DNA from: Actinomycetes bacterium
GTDB lineage: Bacteria; Actinomycetota; Acidimicrobiia; Acidimicrobiales; RAAP-2
DNA: 64,000 nucleotides
Assembly (NCBI GenBank): GCA_021798955.1
Contig: JAJZBK010000001.1
Location: 217,654-281,653, forward strand
Direction: 5' to 3'
A program made the position numbers and the translations under genes. The notes beneath the pieces were generated by a model that saw only the letters and a program-made list of their open reading frames with translations, had not been told where the DNA came from and searched no databases. The stretch's first letter is position 1, and every line of letters starts with the position of its first letter. Below are positions 25,513 to 34,411 of this stretch, in pieces.

Positions 25513-26792
25513 CGGTCCTCGACCCCGGCCTCGGGCTCGGCGCCGGCGCCACCCCGACAGCCGCAGCGAAGCGCTGTCTCGCCGACCTGGCGCTGGCCGA
25601 CGGGCACCCGCTCTTCGATGTGCCCCGTTCGGCGTCCAACCTGGCCACTCCGGACGTCGAGCGCTTCCTCGCCTACTCGCGTCGCTTCTTCGACGCCCGG
25701 CGCTACACCAACACCGGGCCGCTCTCTGTCGAGCTCGAACGTCGACTGGCCCACCTCCACGACGTCGAGCACTGCGTCACCTTCGCCAGTGGCTTCTGGG
25801 CGCTCGTCCTCGCCCTCAGAGCCCTCGCTCTTCCTGGACACGACGAGGTCGTGCTCCCGTCGCTGACCTACCGGCGGATGGCCGACGTGGCTAGGTGGGC
25901 CTCCCTCGTGCCCCGCTTCTGCGAGGTGGACCCCGACACCCTGGCGATCGACGCGTCCACCGTCGAGCCCTGCCTTGGACCGGACACCGCGGTGGTCCTT
26001 GCCGTGCACCCGATCGTCAACTGCTGCGCCGTCGACGAGGTCGAACAGCTCGCCAGGGCGCGTCGGCTACCGCTCCTCGTCGACGGCGTCGAGTCGTGCT
26101 ACGAGACGTTCCACGGCCGCAAGGTCGGCTCGTTCGGGAACGCCGAGGTGTTCTCCCTGCACGCCAGCAAATTGATCAACGGCTTCGAGGGGGGCTACCT
26201 CACCACCGACGACGGCGACCTCGCCGCGAAGCTGGCGCTCCAACGCGGTTTCGGCTTCAACGGGCACGACAACGTCGAGCACTTCGGTATCAACGCCAAA
26301 CTGAACGAGATCCACGCGGCGATGGCGCTGGCCAACCTCGACGAGCTCGAGGATCAGGTCGTCGACCACCGTCGGCGCTACCACACCTACCGTCGAGCTC
26401 TCGCCGGCATCCCCGGCCTCCGGCTCCTCGTCTTCGACGAGCGCGAGCAGACCTCCTGCAAGAACATCGTGGTCGAGCTACTCGACGACTGGCCGCTGAC
26501 GCGAGCCCGGACCCTCGAGCTTCTCCAGGCCGAGGGCATCCTCGCTCGGGCCTACTACGCTCCGGCGCTCCACCAGCGGCCCACCGCCTACCGGACCATT
26601 GCCGGGCCCCTGCCGGTCACCGAACGACTTGCCGAACGGTTCGTCCTACTGCCGTCTGGCTCGCGGGTATCGCTCACCGACGTGACGGCCATCGGCGGGC
26701 TGCTCCGGTTCCTCGCCACGAGCGGAGCCGCGGTTGCCCGCCCGGGCGGTGACCTGACAGAGGCGGCGGTCGCCGCAGGTGCGCACCCGTGA
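25509..26792 (+). CDS. DegT/DnrJ/EryC1/StrS-family aminotransferase 1
   Basis: PLP-dependent sugar aminotransferase, 427 residues, coupled to the giant GT by an ATGA overlap. The PLP lysine is in 'SLHASKLINGFEGGY' (about residue 222), and the fold-type I aspartate region 'LLVDGVESCYETF' is present. Members convert keto-sugar nucleotides to amino sugars. No dehydratase or epimerase is encoded in the operon, so the NDP-4-keto or 3-keto sugar must come from elsewhere. Likely product: an amino-deoxy sugar for flagellin decoration. The exact sugar cannot be read from sequence. Confidence 0.88.
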   Translation: MTVLDPGLGLGAGATPTAAAKRCLADLALADGHPLFDVPRSASNLATPDVERFLAYSRRFFDARRYTNTGPLSVELERRLAHLHDVEHCVTFASGFWALVLALRALALPGHDEVVLPSLTYRRMADVARWASLVPRFCEVDPDTLAIDASTVEPCLGPDTAVVLAVHPIVNCCAVDEVEQLARARRLPLLVDGVESCYETFHGRKVGSFGNAEVFSLHASKLINGFEGGYLTTDDGDLAAKLALQRGFGFNGHDNVEHFGINAKLNEIHAAMALANLDELEDQVVDHRRRYHTYRRALAGIPGLRLLVFDEREQTSCKNIVVELLDDWPLTRARTLELLQAEGILARAYYAPALHQRPTAYRTIAGPLPVTERLAERFVLLPSGSRVSLTDVTAIGGLLRFLATSGAAVARPGGDLTEAAVAAGAHP

Positions 26793-27994
26793 GCACGCTG
26801 AAGCGAAGCCCGGCGGACTTCGCCTTCCTCGGCGGGACGCCAGCCTTTGCGGACCTCCTTCCCGTCGGGCAGCTCTACTTTCCCTCGTGGGAACGGTACG
26901 AAGCCGCCATGCGGGGTATCTTCGAGCGCGGCTGGTTCACCAACCACGGACCGCTCGCGCAGACGTTCGAACGGCGCTTCGCCGAGCTCGTCCAGGTGCG
27001 CAACGCGGTCACCGTCACGAATGCCACGCTCGGGCTCGTCATGGGGGCGAAAGCTCTCGGGCTGACCGGCACCGTCGTCGTTCCGAGCTTCACCTTCGTG
27101 GCCACGGCCCAGGCGATGACCTGGGCGGGTCTGGAGGTCTCCTTCGCCGATGTGGACCCCCACACGCACCAACTGACGCCGGCCACGGTGGAACCGGTGC
27201 TCGACGACGACGTCTCCGCCGTCTTGGCCGTCAACCTGTGGGGCGGTACCTGCGGTCCGAGCGCCCTCGAGGCCCTGTGCGCCGAACGAGGCCTCACGCT
27301 GCTCTTCGACTCGGCCCACGGTACGGGCGTGTCCGTCGACGGTCGTCCCCTGGGAGGCCATGGCGCGCTCGAGGTGTTCTCCTTCCATGCCACCAAGACG
27401 CTGAGCGCCACCGAAGGTGGCTGCGTGTGCACCGACGACGACGAGCTCGCCGCCCGCCTGCGCAACATCCGCAGCAGCTACGGGGCGGGAGAACCGGTCG
27501 CCGTCGAGGTGACCGGCAACGGGCGGTTCTCCGAGGCGCAGGCGGCCATCGCCCTGCTCAGCCTGGAGGACCTCCCGGCCAACGTGGCCAACAATGCCAT
27601 GTTGCATGCCGCCTACGTCGACTCCTTGGCCGGCATCGACGGCATCCGCGTCGTCGCTCCGACGGGTGCGGACGAGAGCGCCTTTCCCTACCTGGTAGCC
27701 CAGGTCGACGAGGAGGCCTTCGGCATGAGCAGGGACGCCCTGGTCAGCCTGCTCGCCGCCGAGAACGTCGTCGCCCGCCGGTACTTCCGACCGGGGGTCC
27801 ACCGCCTGCCTCCCTATCGAGACGCTCCTCGGAACCACACCCTGCGGCTCCCAGTCACCGAGCACCTGGCGCGCACGCTCGTCCAGCTACCGATCGGCGC
27901 GCTGGTGGACCTCGCCGCTGTCGAACAGATCTGCTCGCTGGTGGCAGCCGCCCACCGGTTCGCCCCGCGCCTCCACGTCGAGGAAGCAGCCTGA
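26789..27994 (+). CDS. DegT/DnrJ/EryC1/StrS-family aminotransferase 2
   Basis: A second PLP aminotransferase of the same superfamily, 401 residues, GTG start overlapping the previous stop (GTGA). The PLP lysine is in 'SFHATKTLSATEGGC', and 'GWFTNHGPLAQTFE' is the classic substrate-entry motif. It resembles but is clearly diverged from its upstream neighbour, so the pair probably acts on different positions or different sugars rather than being a recent duplication. Confidence 0.88.
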   Translation: MSTLKRSPADFAFLGGTPAFADLLPVGQLYFPSWERYEAAMRGIFERGWFTNHGPLAQTFERRFAELVQVRNAVTVTNATLGLVMGAKALGLTGTVVVPSFTFVATAQAMTWAGLEVSFADVDPHTHQLTPATVEPVLDDDVSAVLAVNLWGGTCGPSALEALCAERGLTLLFDSAHGTGVSVDGRPLGGHGALEVFSFHATKTLSATEGGCVCTDDDELAARLRNIRSSYGAGEPVAVEVTGNGRFSEAQAAIALLSLEDLPANVANNAMLHAAYVDSLAGIDGIRVVAPTGADESAFPYLVAQVDEEAFGMSRDALVSLLAAENVVARRYFRPGVHRLPPYRDAPRNHTLRLPVTEHLARTLVQLPIGALVDLAAVEQICSLVAAAHRFAPRLHVEEAA

Positions 27995-27996
27995 CC

Positions 27997-28821
27997 GTGC
28001 GCGCCGGGATCATGCAGCCCTACTTCTTCCCCTCCGCCGGGTACTTCGCGCTCGTGGCCGCATCGGACACCTGGGTGGTCTTCGACACCGCCCAGTACAC
28101 GCCCAAGACGTGGATGAACCGCAACCGGGTCCTCTCCCCCCGGTCCGGATGGTGCTGGGTGACCGTCCCCGTCCGCCGTGGTGCGCGCTCCGTCCGCGTC
28201 CACGAGGTCGAGCTTGCCGATCCAGTCCGGACCGAGCAGTCGGTGCTCGGGGCGCTCAGCCACTATCGGCACCACGCGCCGCAGTGGCGGGCCGTCGAGG
28301 AGCTCGTCCGCCGTGCGTTCGGGTCCCTGCGGCGCCCGTCGCTCGCCGACCTCGACGTGGCGGGCCTCGTCGCCGTCTGCGAGCACCTCGGCATCGCGTG
28401 CTCGCCGCTCGTCTGCTCCGAGCTCGACCTGGCGCTCGAACCGGTCGACCACCCCGGCGGCTGGGCACCGGCCATCGCGTCTGCCCTGGGCGCCGATGCC
28501 TACGTCAACCCGGTCGGTGGTGCCCACTTGTTCCGACCAAGCGAGTTCGCAGCACGGGGCATCACCCTCCAGTTCCTCGAGCCACCCGAGCTCGCCTATG
28601 CCACCGGGCCGTTCACCTTCGAGCCCGGCCTCTCCATCCTCGACGTCCTGATGTGGAACGACCCCGACGAGGTGGCCCGGACCCTCGTCTCGGCGACGGT
28701 CGTCACCGCGCCGACCGAGCCCGGTGCCGACCCTGGCAGCCAGCACGCCGTCTCGGGTGGCCCGGCACCGGCCGCCTCCCAGGGTCAACCTGCCGCTCAC
28801 ACCCGACCGGGGGGAGGGTGA
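27997..28821 (+). CDS. WbqC-like family protein
   Basis: A 274-residue protein starting at a GTG 2 bp after the preceding stop. The N-terminus 'AGIMQPYFFPSAGYFALVAA' and 'NRNRVLSP...W.TVPV' pattern is the WbqC signature found in O-antigen, exopolysaccharide and flagellar glycosylation clusters. Biochemical function is not settled; an acyl- or amino-transfer step on a sugar is often proposed. The last ~35 residues are a low-complexity tail. Confidence 0.82.
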   Translation: MRAGIMQPYFFPSAGYFALVAASDTWVVFDTAQYTPKTWMNRNRVLSPRSGWCWVTVPVRRGARSVRVHEVELADPVRTEQSVLGALSHYRHHAPQWRAVEELVRRAFGSLRRPSLADLDVAGLVAVCEHLGIACSPLVCSELDLALEPVDHPGGWAPAIASALGADAYVNPVGGAHLFRPSEFAARGITLQFLEPPELAYATGPFTFEPGLSILDVLMWNDPDEVARTLVSATVVTAPTEPGADPGSQHAVSGGPAPAASQGQPAAHTRPGGG

Positions 28822-28823
28822 CG

Positions 28824-29789
28824 ATGCCACTGTTGTCTGTCCTAATTCCCGCCTTCCGACCCCACTACCTCGACACCTGCATCGCCAGCATCGTGGGGCA
28901 GGGCTTCACCGACTTCGAGCTGCTCATCGGTGACGACTCGGATGGTGACGACATCGCCTCGGTCGTCACCAAGTGGAACGATCGTCGGATCCGCTTCGAG
29001 CGCAACCCCAACCGCCAGCAACCAGGGGCGAACCGCGACTTCCTCATCTCACAGGCCTCCGGGCGCTACCTGAAGTTCGTCTTCGACGACGACTTCCTCC
29101 TCCCGCGCTCCCTCGAGCTCCTGTGTGCAGCGGCCCGCGACCAGCGGGCCGCGCTGGCCTTCCATGGCCGCTACGTCGTCGACGGAGACGGCCGGGTGAC
29201 CGAGGGCGGCCTTGTTGCCCCTCCTGGCCGGGTCGTTCCCTTCCCGGCCAAGCTCGTCTTCGACCACGTCGTAGCCGAGCGGGCCAACCACATCGGCGAA
29301 CCGAGCAACATCCTGCTCGACGCCGAAGCCCTGTCCTCGATCGAGAAGCCGTTCGGGCTCGATGGCATGCGCATGCGCTTCCTGACCGACGTCGCCCTCT
29401 ATGTGAACTTCGCCCACCACGGCTTCCGGATGGCCGCCATCGGGCGCCACGGGTCGTGCTTCCGCCTCCACGCCGCCCAGACCAGCGCCACCGATGGCCC
29501 TCTCTACTCGGCTGGCCTGTTCGAATGGGAGCTCTTCCTCCGATGGTCGACTGACCAGGGCTACGTCACCGCCGAGGTGTGCGAGGCGGGGCTGGACGAG
29601 CTCCACCGCTCCTACAGCATGCGTCTGGCCGACCTCCCCGAGCTCGAGCGCTTCGTCGCTCTCGGGACCGGCCCCGATGCCACAGGGTGCTACCTGTCCC
29701 CCAGGTACCTCGCTGCGCTCGACGACGCGTGGGCGGCGGTCGACACCCGGGCGGCGGCAGCCCAGCGTCCCGACCCGGTCCCGACATGA
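28824..29789 (+). CDS. GT2-family glycosyltransferase
   Basis: A 321-residue single-domain GT-A glycosyltransferase. The ATG at 28824 has GGGAGG 6 nt upstream; a GTG at 28818 is an in-frame alternative. Motifs: 'LLSVLIPAFRPHYLDTCIAS', 'IGDDSDGDD' and the metal site 'FVFDDDFLLP'. It differs from the GT2 modules of the giant enzyme and probably adds a different residue. It belongs to the coupled glycosylation operon. Confidence 0.87.
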   Translation: MPLLSVLIPAFRPHYLDTCIASIVGQGFTDFELLIGDDSDGDDIASVVTKWNDRRIRFERNPNRQQPGANRDFLISQASGRYLKFVFDDDFLLPRSLELLCAAARDQRAALAFHGRYVVDGDGRVTEGGLVAPPGRVVPFPAKLVFDHVVAERANHIGEPSNILLDAEALSSIEKPFGLDGMRMRFLTDVALYVNFAHHGFRMAAIGRHGSCFRLHAAQTSATDGPLYSAGLFEWELFLRWSTDQGYVTAEVCEAGLDELHRSYSMRLADLPELERFVALGTGPDATGCYLSPRYLAALDDAWAAVDTRAAAAQRPDPVPT

Positions 29790-30487
29790 CCGCCTCGGCC
29801 ACGTCCGACTACCACGAGTACCCGAAGACGCTCCCACCCGACGACTTCTGGGGACAGGTCCGCCGCACGGTGAACGGACAGCCGGTGCCCGCCGAGCAGA
29901 TCGACCTCATCGTCCAGGCCGTCTGCGACCTCCTCGAGCTGGGGGCCGAAGACGACCTCCTCGACGTGGCCTGCGGGAACGGAGCGCTCACCAACCTGCT
30001 CGCGCCGGCCTGCCGGAACGTCGTGGGCGTCGACCACTCCGAGTACCTGGTCGACGTGGCACGCCGCAACTTCGAGGACGCGCCCCGGGTGACCTTCACG
30101 CTGGGCGATGCTGCCGACTCTGCCGAGCACGAGCCCCTGCCTGAGCGCTTCACCAAGGTGCTCTGCTACGGAAGCTTCTCCTTCTTCCCCGACGCAACGG
30201 CTCGCCGGTGGCTCGCAACACTCGCTCGGCGGTTCAGCGGCGTCCAGTACGTCCTGCTCGGCAACCTCCCCGATCGCGACCGGGCACCAGCCTTCTACGG
30301 CGACCGAGCCGGTTGGCAGGCGAGCCTGGAGGACCCAGACGCCCCCATCGGCATCTGGCGCTCGGCAGACGAAGTCAGCGCACTTGCCGCGGCGTGCGGG
30401 TGGCACGCGCACCTGTCGGTGATGCCCCCGCCGTACTACGCCCGGCACTACCGCTTCGACGCCTTGCTCGAACGGGCAGCGAGCTGA
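29786..30487 (+). CDS. SAM-dependent methyltransferase (glycosylation operon)
   Basis: A 233-residue class I methyltransferase, last gene of the operon, coupled by ATGA. Motif I is 'DLLDVACGNGALTNLLAP', with 'VVGVDHSEYLVDVARRN' next. Terminal O- or N-methylation of the flagellin glycan is the natural guess given its neighbours (as known for other flagellin glycans). The substrate is not determined. Confidence 0.85.
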   Translation: MTASATSDYHEYPKTLPPDDFWGQVRRTVNGQPVPAEQIDLIVQAVCDLLELGAEDDLLDVACGNGALTNLLAPACRNVVGVDHSEYLVDVARRNFEDAPRVTFTLGDAADSAEHEPLPERFTKVLCYGSFSFFPDATARRWLATLARRFSGVQYVLLGNLPDRDRAPAFYGDRAGWQASLEDPDAPIGIWRSADEVSALAAACGWHAHLSVMPPPYYARHYRFDALLERAAS

Positions 30488-30517
30488 CCACCGGCCGTCG
30501 GGAGCCCGGGCCACCGC

Positions 30518-30545
30518 TCAAGGTCGCGGCCAACTCGGCCGATGT
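30518..30545 (+). promoter_or_regulatory. Sigma-28-type promoter upstream of flhA
   Basis: TCAA (30518-30521), 16 nt, GCCGATGT (30538-30545). It lies in the 153-bp gap between the glycosylation operon and flhA. It predicts a leader of about 90 nt and rules out the ATG at 30542 as the flhA start because that codon is inside the -10. Confidence 0.62.
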
Positions 30546-30640
30546 CCACCAGTGAGCCGCCACGGGACGGCGCTCGCACCAGACGGCCATGGACCGGCCC
30601 GGACCACCCACGCAACGGTCGGACCTGCTCGGAAGGTGTG

Positions 30641-32689
30641 ATGAGGCGCAACCGTATCGGCATGATCGGCATCCCTGCCGGGGTGGTCGCCATCGTGGTC
30701 ATGCTGATCGTCCCCATGCCGTCGTTCATCCTCGACGTGCTCATCAGCGCCAACATTGCCGGGGCAGTGATCGTGCTGCTCATGAGCATGCACATCCAAA
30801 AGCCCCTCGACTTTTCGGTCTTCCCCTCGCTGCTGTTGGTGGCCACCATGTTCCGGCTGGCCTTGAACGTCAGTGCCACCCGGCTGGTGCTGCTGCACGG
30901 CTATGCCGGGACCGTCATCCAGTCCTTCGGCAGCTTCGTCGTCGGCGGATCACTGGTCGTAGGCCTGGTCGTCTTCCTCATCCTCATCGTCATCCAGTTC
31001 GTCGTGGTCACCGCTGGCGCCGGTCGAGTGGCCGAGGTCGCCGCCCGGTTCACCCTCGACGCCATGCCCGGGAAGCAGATGGCTATCGACGCCGATCTCA
31101 ATTCCGGGCTCATCACCGAGGCCGAAGCTCGTCGTCGTCGCCAGGAGATCGCCAACGAAGCCGACTTCTACGGAGCGATGGACGGCGCGTCGAAGTTCGT
31201 CCGAGGCGATGCCATCGCCGCGGTGGTCATCACCGCGATCAATCTGCTCGGCGGCTTCGCCGTCGGGATGCTCGAGCGACACCTCTCGGCCAGCGCCGCC
31301 GTGCACACCTACAGCCTCCTCAGCGTGGGCGACGGCCTGGTGTCCCAGATCCCGGCCCTGCTCCTGTCGATCTCGACCGGCCTGGTGGTGACCAGGGCGG
31401 CTACCGACGACGACTTCGGGACCGACGTCGTCGGCCAGGTCCGGCGCCAGCACCGGGCCGTGCGGGTCGCCAGCGTAGTGATCCTTCTGCTCGCCTTCAT
31501 CCCGGGGTTGCCCCACCTCGCCTTCCTCGTGGTGGGTGGCATCCTCTTCGTCCTCTCCGGCCGCCTGGCCAAGGCAACCGCTGCCGAGGCTCCGGCCGAC
31601 GAGGAGCAGCAGCCCGAGACGCCCGACGTCGACGCCCCCCAGCTACTGGCCGGCGAGGTCCGTGTCGACCCCCTCGAGCTCGAGCTCTCCCTCGACCTCG
31701 TCGACCTCGTGGACGCGTCCAAAGGTGGCGACCTCCTCGAACGGGTGAAGGGGTTGCGCCGCAAGGTCGCCGGCGACCTGGGCCTGATCGTGCCCCCGGT
31801 GCGCACTCGCGACAACCTCGACCTCGAGCCTGGCACGTATGCCATCCGGCTCCATGGCGTGGAGGTGGGCCGTGGCCAGGCACCACCCGGTCGCCTCCTG
31901 GCCATCGGCGACGGGCTCTCCGGCCTTCCCGGCGAGGAGACGGTCGAGCCCGTCTTCGGGCTGGCCGCCAAATGGGTGCCCGCCGAGCTGCGCCAACAGG
32001 CGCTCATGGCCGGTGCCACGGTCGTCGACCGTTCGTCGGTCATCACCACACATCTCGGCGAGGTGATCGCCGACAACGCCGGACGCCTCCTGTCGGCCCA
32101 GCAGCTTCGGACCCTGCTCGACCTCGTCAAGGAGCGCGAACCCGTAGTCGTCGAGGAGATGGCCGCCGCCCAGGTGAGCCTGAGCGAGCTCCAGCACGTG
32201 CTGTGCGACCTGCTCGACGAAGGGGTCCCTATTCGTGACCTCGGCCGCATCACGGAAGCAGTGAGCGAACGAGCCCGGACCTCGAAGGACCCCGATGCGC
32301 TGCTCGAAGCAGCCCGGGACGCGCTCGGACCGGCCATCACCGCCCTGTACGCGTCCGAGGGGACGCTCGCCGTCATCACCATCGACGCCGTCGACGAACG
32401 AGCCCTCGTCGACGGGGTCGTAGCCGGCGACCGAGGCACGGTGTTGGCCATCGACCCGAAGCAGGCCGAGTCGCTGGTCGAACAGGTGCGAGCGCTCGCC
32501 GAGCAGGCCGAGCAACAGGGGCGGCGGCCGGTGCTGCTGTGCTCGTCACGCCTCCGACCGGCTGCCCATCGGCTGCTGGCCGGCCCCGTGCCGCGCCTCG
32601 GCGTGCTCGCCGTGAACGAGATCGGACCTCAAGTACAGCTCGAACGGATAGGGACGGTGCACCTTGCCAACGAGATCGCTGCAGTTTGA
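30641..32689 (+). CDS. flhA: FlhA, flagellar export gate protein
   Basis: Nonameric export-gate protein, 682 residues from the ATG at 30641 with GGAAGG a few nt upstream. The N-terminal half has about eight membrane spans with the FHIPEP-family block 'KPLDFSVFPSLLLVATMFRL' region and 'RFTLDAMPGKQMAIDADLNSG'. The C-terminal half is the cytoplasmic docking domain. Unlike many genomes, flhA is not next to flhB; it is on the opposite strand and 30 kb away. Confidence 0.96.
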   Translation: MRRNRIGMIGIPAGVVAIVVMLIVPMPSFILDVLISANIAGAVIVLLMSMHIQKPLDFSVFPSLLLVATMFRLALNVSATRLVLLHGYAGTVIQSFGSFVVGGSLVVGLVVFLILIVIQFVVVTAGAGRVAEVAARFTLDAMPGKQMAIDADLNSGLITEAEARRRRQEIANEADFYGAMDGASKFVRGDAIAAVVITAINLLGGFAVGMLERHLSASAAVHTYSLLSVGDGLVSQIPALLLSISTGLVVTRAATDDDFGTDVVGQVRRQHRAVRVASVVILLLAFIPGLPHLAFLVVGGILFVLSGRLAKATAAEAPADEEQQPETPDVDAPQLLAGEVRVDPLELELSLDLVDLVDASKGGDLLERVKGLRRKVAGDLGLIVPPVRTRDNLDLEPGTYAIRLHGVEVGRGQAPPGRLLAIGDGLSGLPGEETVEPVFGLAAKWVPAELRQQALMAGATVVDRSSVITTHLGEVIADNAGRLLSAQQLRTLLDLVKEREPVVVEEMAAAQVSLSELQHVLCDLLDEGVPIRDLGRITEAVSERARTSKDPDALLEAARDALGPAITALYASEGTLAVITIDAVDERALVDGVVAGDRGTVLAIDPKQAESLVEQVRALAEQAEQQGRRPVLLCSSRLRPAAHRLLAGPVPRLGVLAVNEIGPQVQLERIGTVHLANEIAAV

Positions 32690-34406
32690 CGGACCCGACC
32701 TCGAGGAAGTCCTCGAGCACGCCATCGCCGAGGCCGGACCCGGTGGTCGGATCGTCACGGCCGACCGGGTCCGCAAGGGTGGCGTGGCCGGCTTCTTCGC
32801 CCGCGAGCACTTCGAGGTGACCGTCGAGATCGACGACGAGCCGACGCCCGACGACCAGGGCAGTGCCCCTCGTGCCTCCGGCAGTGCCCCTCGTGCCTCC
32901 GGCAGTGCCCCTCGTGCCTCCGGCAGTGCCCCTCGTGCCTCCGGCAGTGCCCCCGGCACTCCTGCTGGGGCAGGGGCACCGGGCACGGTTGCGCCTCGGT
33001 CGGTCGCCGAGCTCGCCGACGACACCGAGGACGTCGTCGAGCTGAGCAGCGAGCCGGCGCGCGCGCCGTGGCCGAACACCCCTTCGACGACCGGACCATC
33101 GCCAACTGGACCATCGACGACCGTCGCCACGTCCGTCGAGGCAGCCATTGCCGGGCGGCGCGCCACTGGTCTGACCTCGGGGCCTGCCACCGCCCCGGCA
33201 CAGTCGGCCGGTCACGTCGGTGGCGGCACTGGCGCCGGGGCCCCTGTCGAGCCACTGCCGTCGACGGCACGACCCTCGTTCGCCTCGCTTCTGGCTGGGA
33301 TCGCCCGCGACACCGCCGTTGCGGCTGACACCGCCGTTGCGGCTGACACCGCCGTTGCGGCTGACACCGCCGTTCCGGCTGGCACCGACGTGCTCTCCGG
33401 TGCCGAGTGCGCGGCCACCGGCCACGCCGGGACCGCCCCCGGTCCTGCTGCCGCCGGTCACGGTCCCACCGCCCCACCGGTCATCGCCCACGGCCCCCTC
33501 GCTGCGACCGGACCGTCAGCCGACCATCGACGGTCGATCGACACCTTCGCCGATGCGGCGACGCTCGGCTGCGCCGACCCGGGCATCGGCACAGCCCTCG
33601 TCCGATCCAGCTCGGCACCAGTGGCGCCAACCGAGACCGGCCCGACGGGTACGGCCTTCGACGACCACCACCGAGGACCCGATGGTCCCACCGCGTGTGC
33701 CCTCGCCGAGCTCGGTCTCCCCGGACCGCTGTTCCCTGCCCCCGACGTCCTCGCCTGTCTCGACACGCTCGCCACCACCGAGGACGCCGCCGCCTACCTC
33801 CAGCTGGCACTCTCCCGCTCCCTCCACGACCTCCCACCGGCACCACCCGTGCCCTCCGGCAGCGGACGTCTGCTGGTGGTAGCGGGAGAGCTCGAGCCAG
33901 CGTGGGAGCTCGCCCGTCGGCTCGCCGTGGAGGCCGGCTCCGAGGCCGGCGAGGTCCACATCGCTGCAGCCAAGCGGCCCCGACGTCGTGTGGAACGGCG
34001 GCTACTGGTCGCCGGGCCCGACGATGCCGACCACCTGATGGCCGAACGCCGTCGGACGAGCACGGTCACCGTCGTGGCCCTCGACGCCCCCGTGTCGGCC
34101 CGACCGGACCCCTTCTGCCACGACCTCCTCGACGCCCTCGTGCCCACGGCGGTGTGGGGCCTCGTGTCGGCGACCCACAAAGCCGAGGACGTCGCGGCCT
34201 GGGCCGAGGCGCTCGGCGGGCTCGATGCCCTGGCCGTCGCCGATGCCACAAGCTCGACCACCCCCGGCAGCCTCCTCGAGCTCGGCATCCCTGTGGCCTC
34301 CCTCGACGGCCGAGCGGCCACGCCCGCCCTGTGGGCCGCCGTGCTGGTGGGACAGCTCCTCCTTGCCAGAGGTGGGACGAGCACCCCCGGACTGGTCGAA
34401 GGCTGA
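32664..34406 (+). CDS. FlhF-like protein with a degenerate SRP-type GTPase domain
   Basis: A 580-residue protein starting at a TTG inside the flhA end. Residues 1-55 match the FlhF N-terminus ('GPDLEEVLEHAIAEAGPGG', 'GGVAGFFAREHFEVTVEID'). A long disordered middle holds two tandem repeat arrays. Residues ~340-580 align with an FlhF NG domain, but the P-loop GxxGxGKT is replaced by 'VVAGELEPAWELARRL' (about 402-418), DTAGR by 'ALDAPVSAR', and TKLDE by 'VADATSS'; the tail 'GIPVASLDGRAATPALW' is kept. The flhA-flhF order supports the homology. GTP binding is unlikely. Confidence 0.7.
   Translation: MPTRSLQFDGPDLEEVLEHAIAEAGPGGRIVTADRVRKGGVAGFFAREHFEVTVEIDDEPTPDDQGSAPRASGSAPRASGSAPRASGSAPRASGSAPGTPAGAGAPGTVAPRSVAELADDTEDVVELSSEPARAPWPNTPSTTGPSPTGPSTTVATSVEAAIAGRRATGLTSGPATAPAQSAGHVGGGTGAGAPVEPLPSTARPSFASLLAGIARDTAVAADTAVAADTAVAADTAVPAGTDVLSGAECAATGHAGTAPGPAAAGHGPTAPPVIAHGPLAATGPSADHRRSIDTFADAATLGCADPGIGTALVRSSSAPVAPTETGPTGTAFDDHHRGPDGPTACALAELGLPGPLFPAPDVLACLDTLATTEDAAAYLQLALSRSLHDLPPAPPVPSGSGRLLVVAGELEPAWELARRLAVEAGSEAGEVHIAAAKRPRRRVERRLLVAGPDDADHLMAERRRTSTVTVVALDAPVSARPDPFCHDLLDALVPTAVWGLVSATHKAEDVAAWAEALGGLDALAVADATSSTTPGSLLELGIPVASLDGRAATPALWAAVLVGQLLLARGGTSTPGLVEG
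32859..32942 (+). repeat. Four tandem 21-bp repeats in the FlhF-like gene
   Basis: Unit GGCAGTGCCCCTCGTGCCTC(C), copies at 32859, 32880, 32901 and 32922 plus a partial copy; it encodes GSAPRAS heptads. The copies are identical at DNA level, so the expansion is recent. It separates the N-domain from the rest of the protein. Confidence 0.88.
33309..33380 (+). repeat. Four tandem 18-bp repeats in the FlhF-like gene
   Basis: Unit GACACCGCCGTTGCGGCT at 33309, 33327, 33345 and 33363 (the last with two changes), encoding DTAVAA hexads. It is a second independent in-frame array in the same linker. Confidence 0.88.
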
Positions 34407-34411
34407 CGGCC

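Noticed and set aside
30542..30640. Upstream ATG extension of FlhA
   Set aside because: The ATG is within the predicted -10 GCCGATGT, has no ribosome site, and adds 33 residues not found in FlhA.
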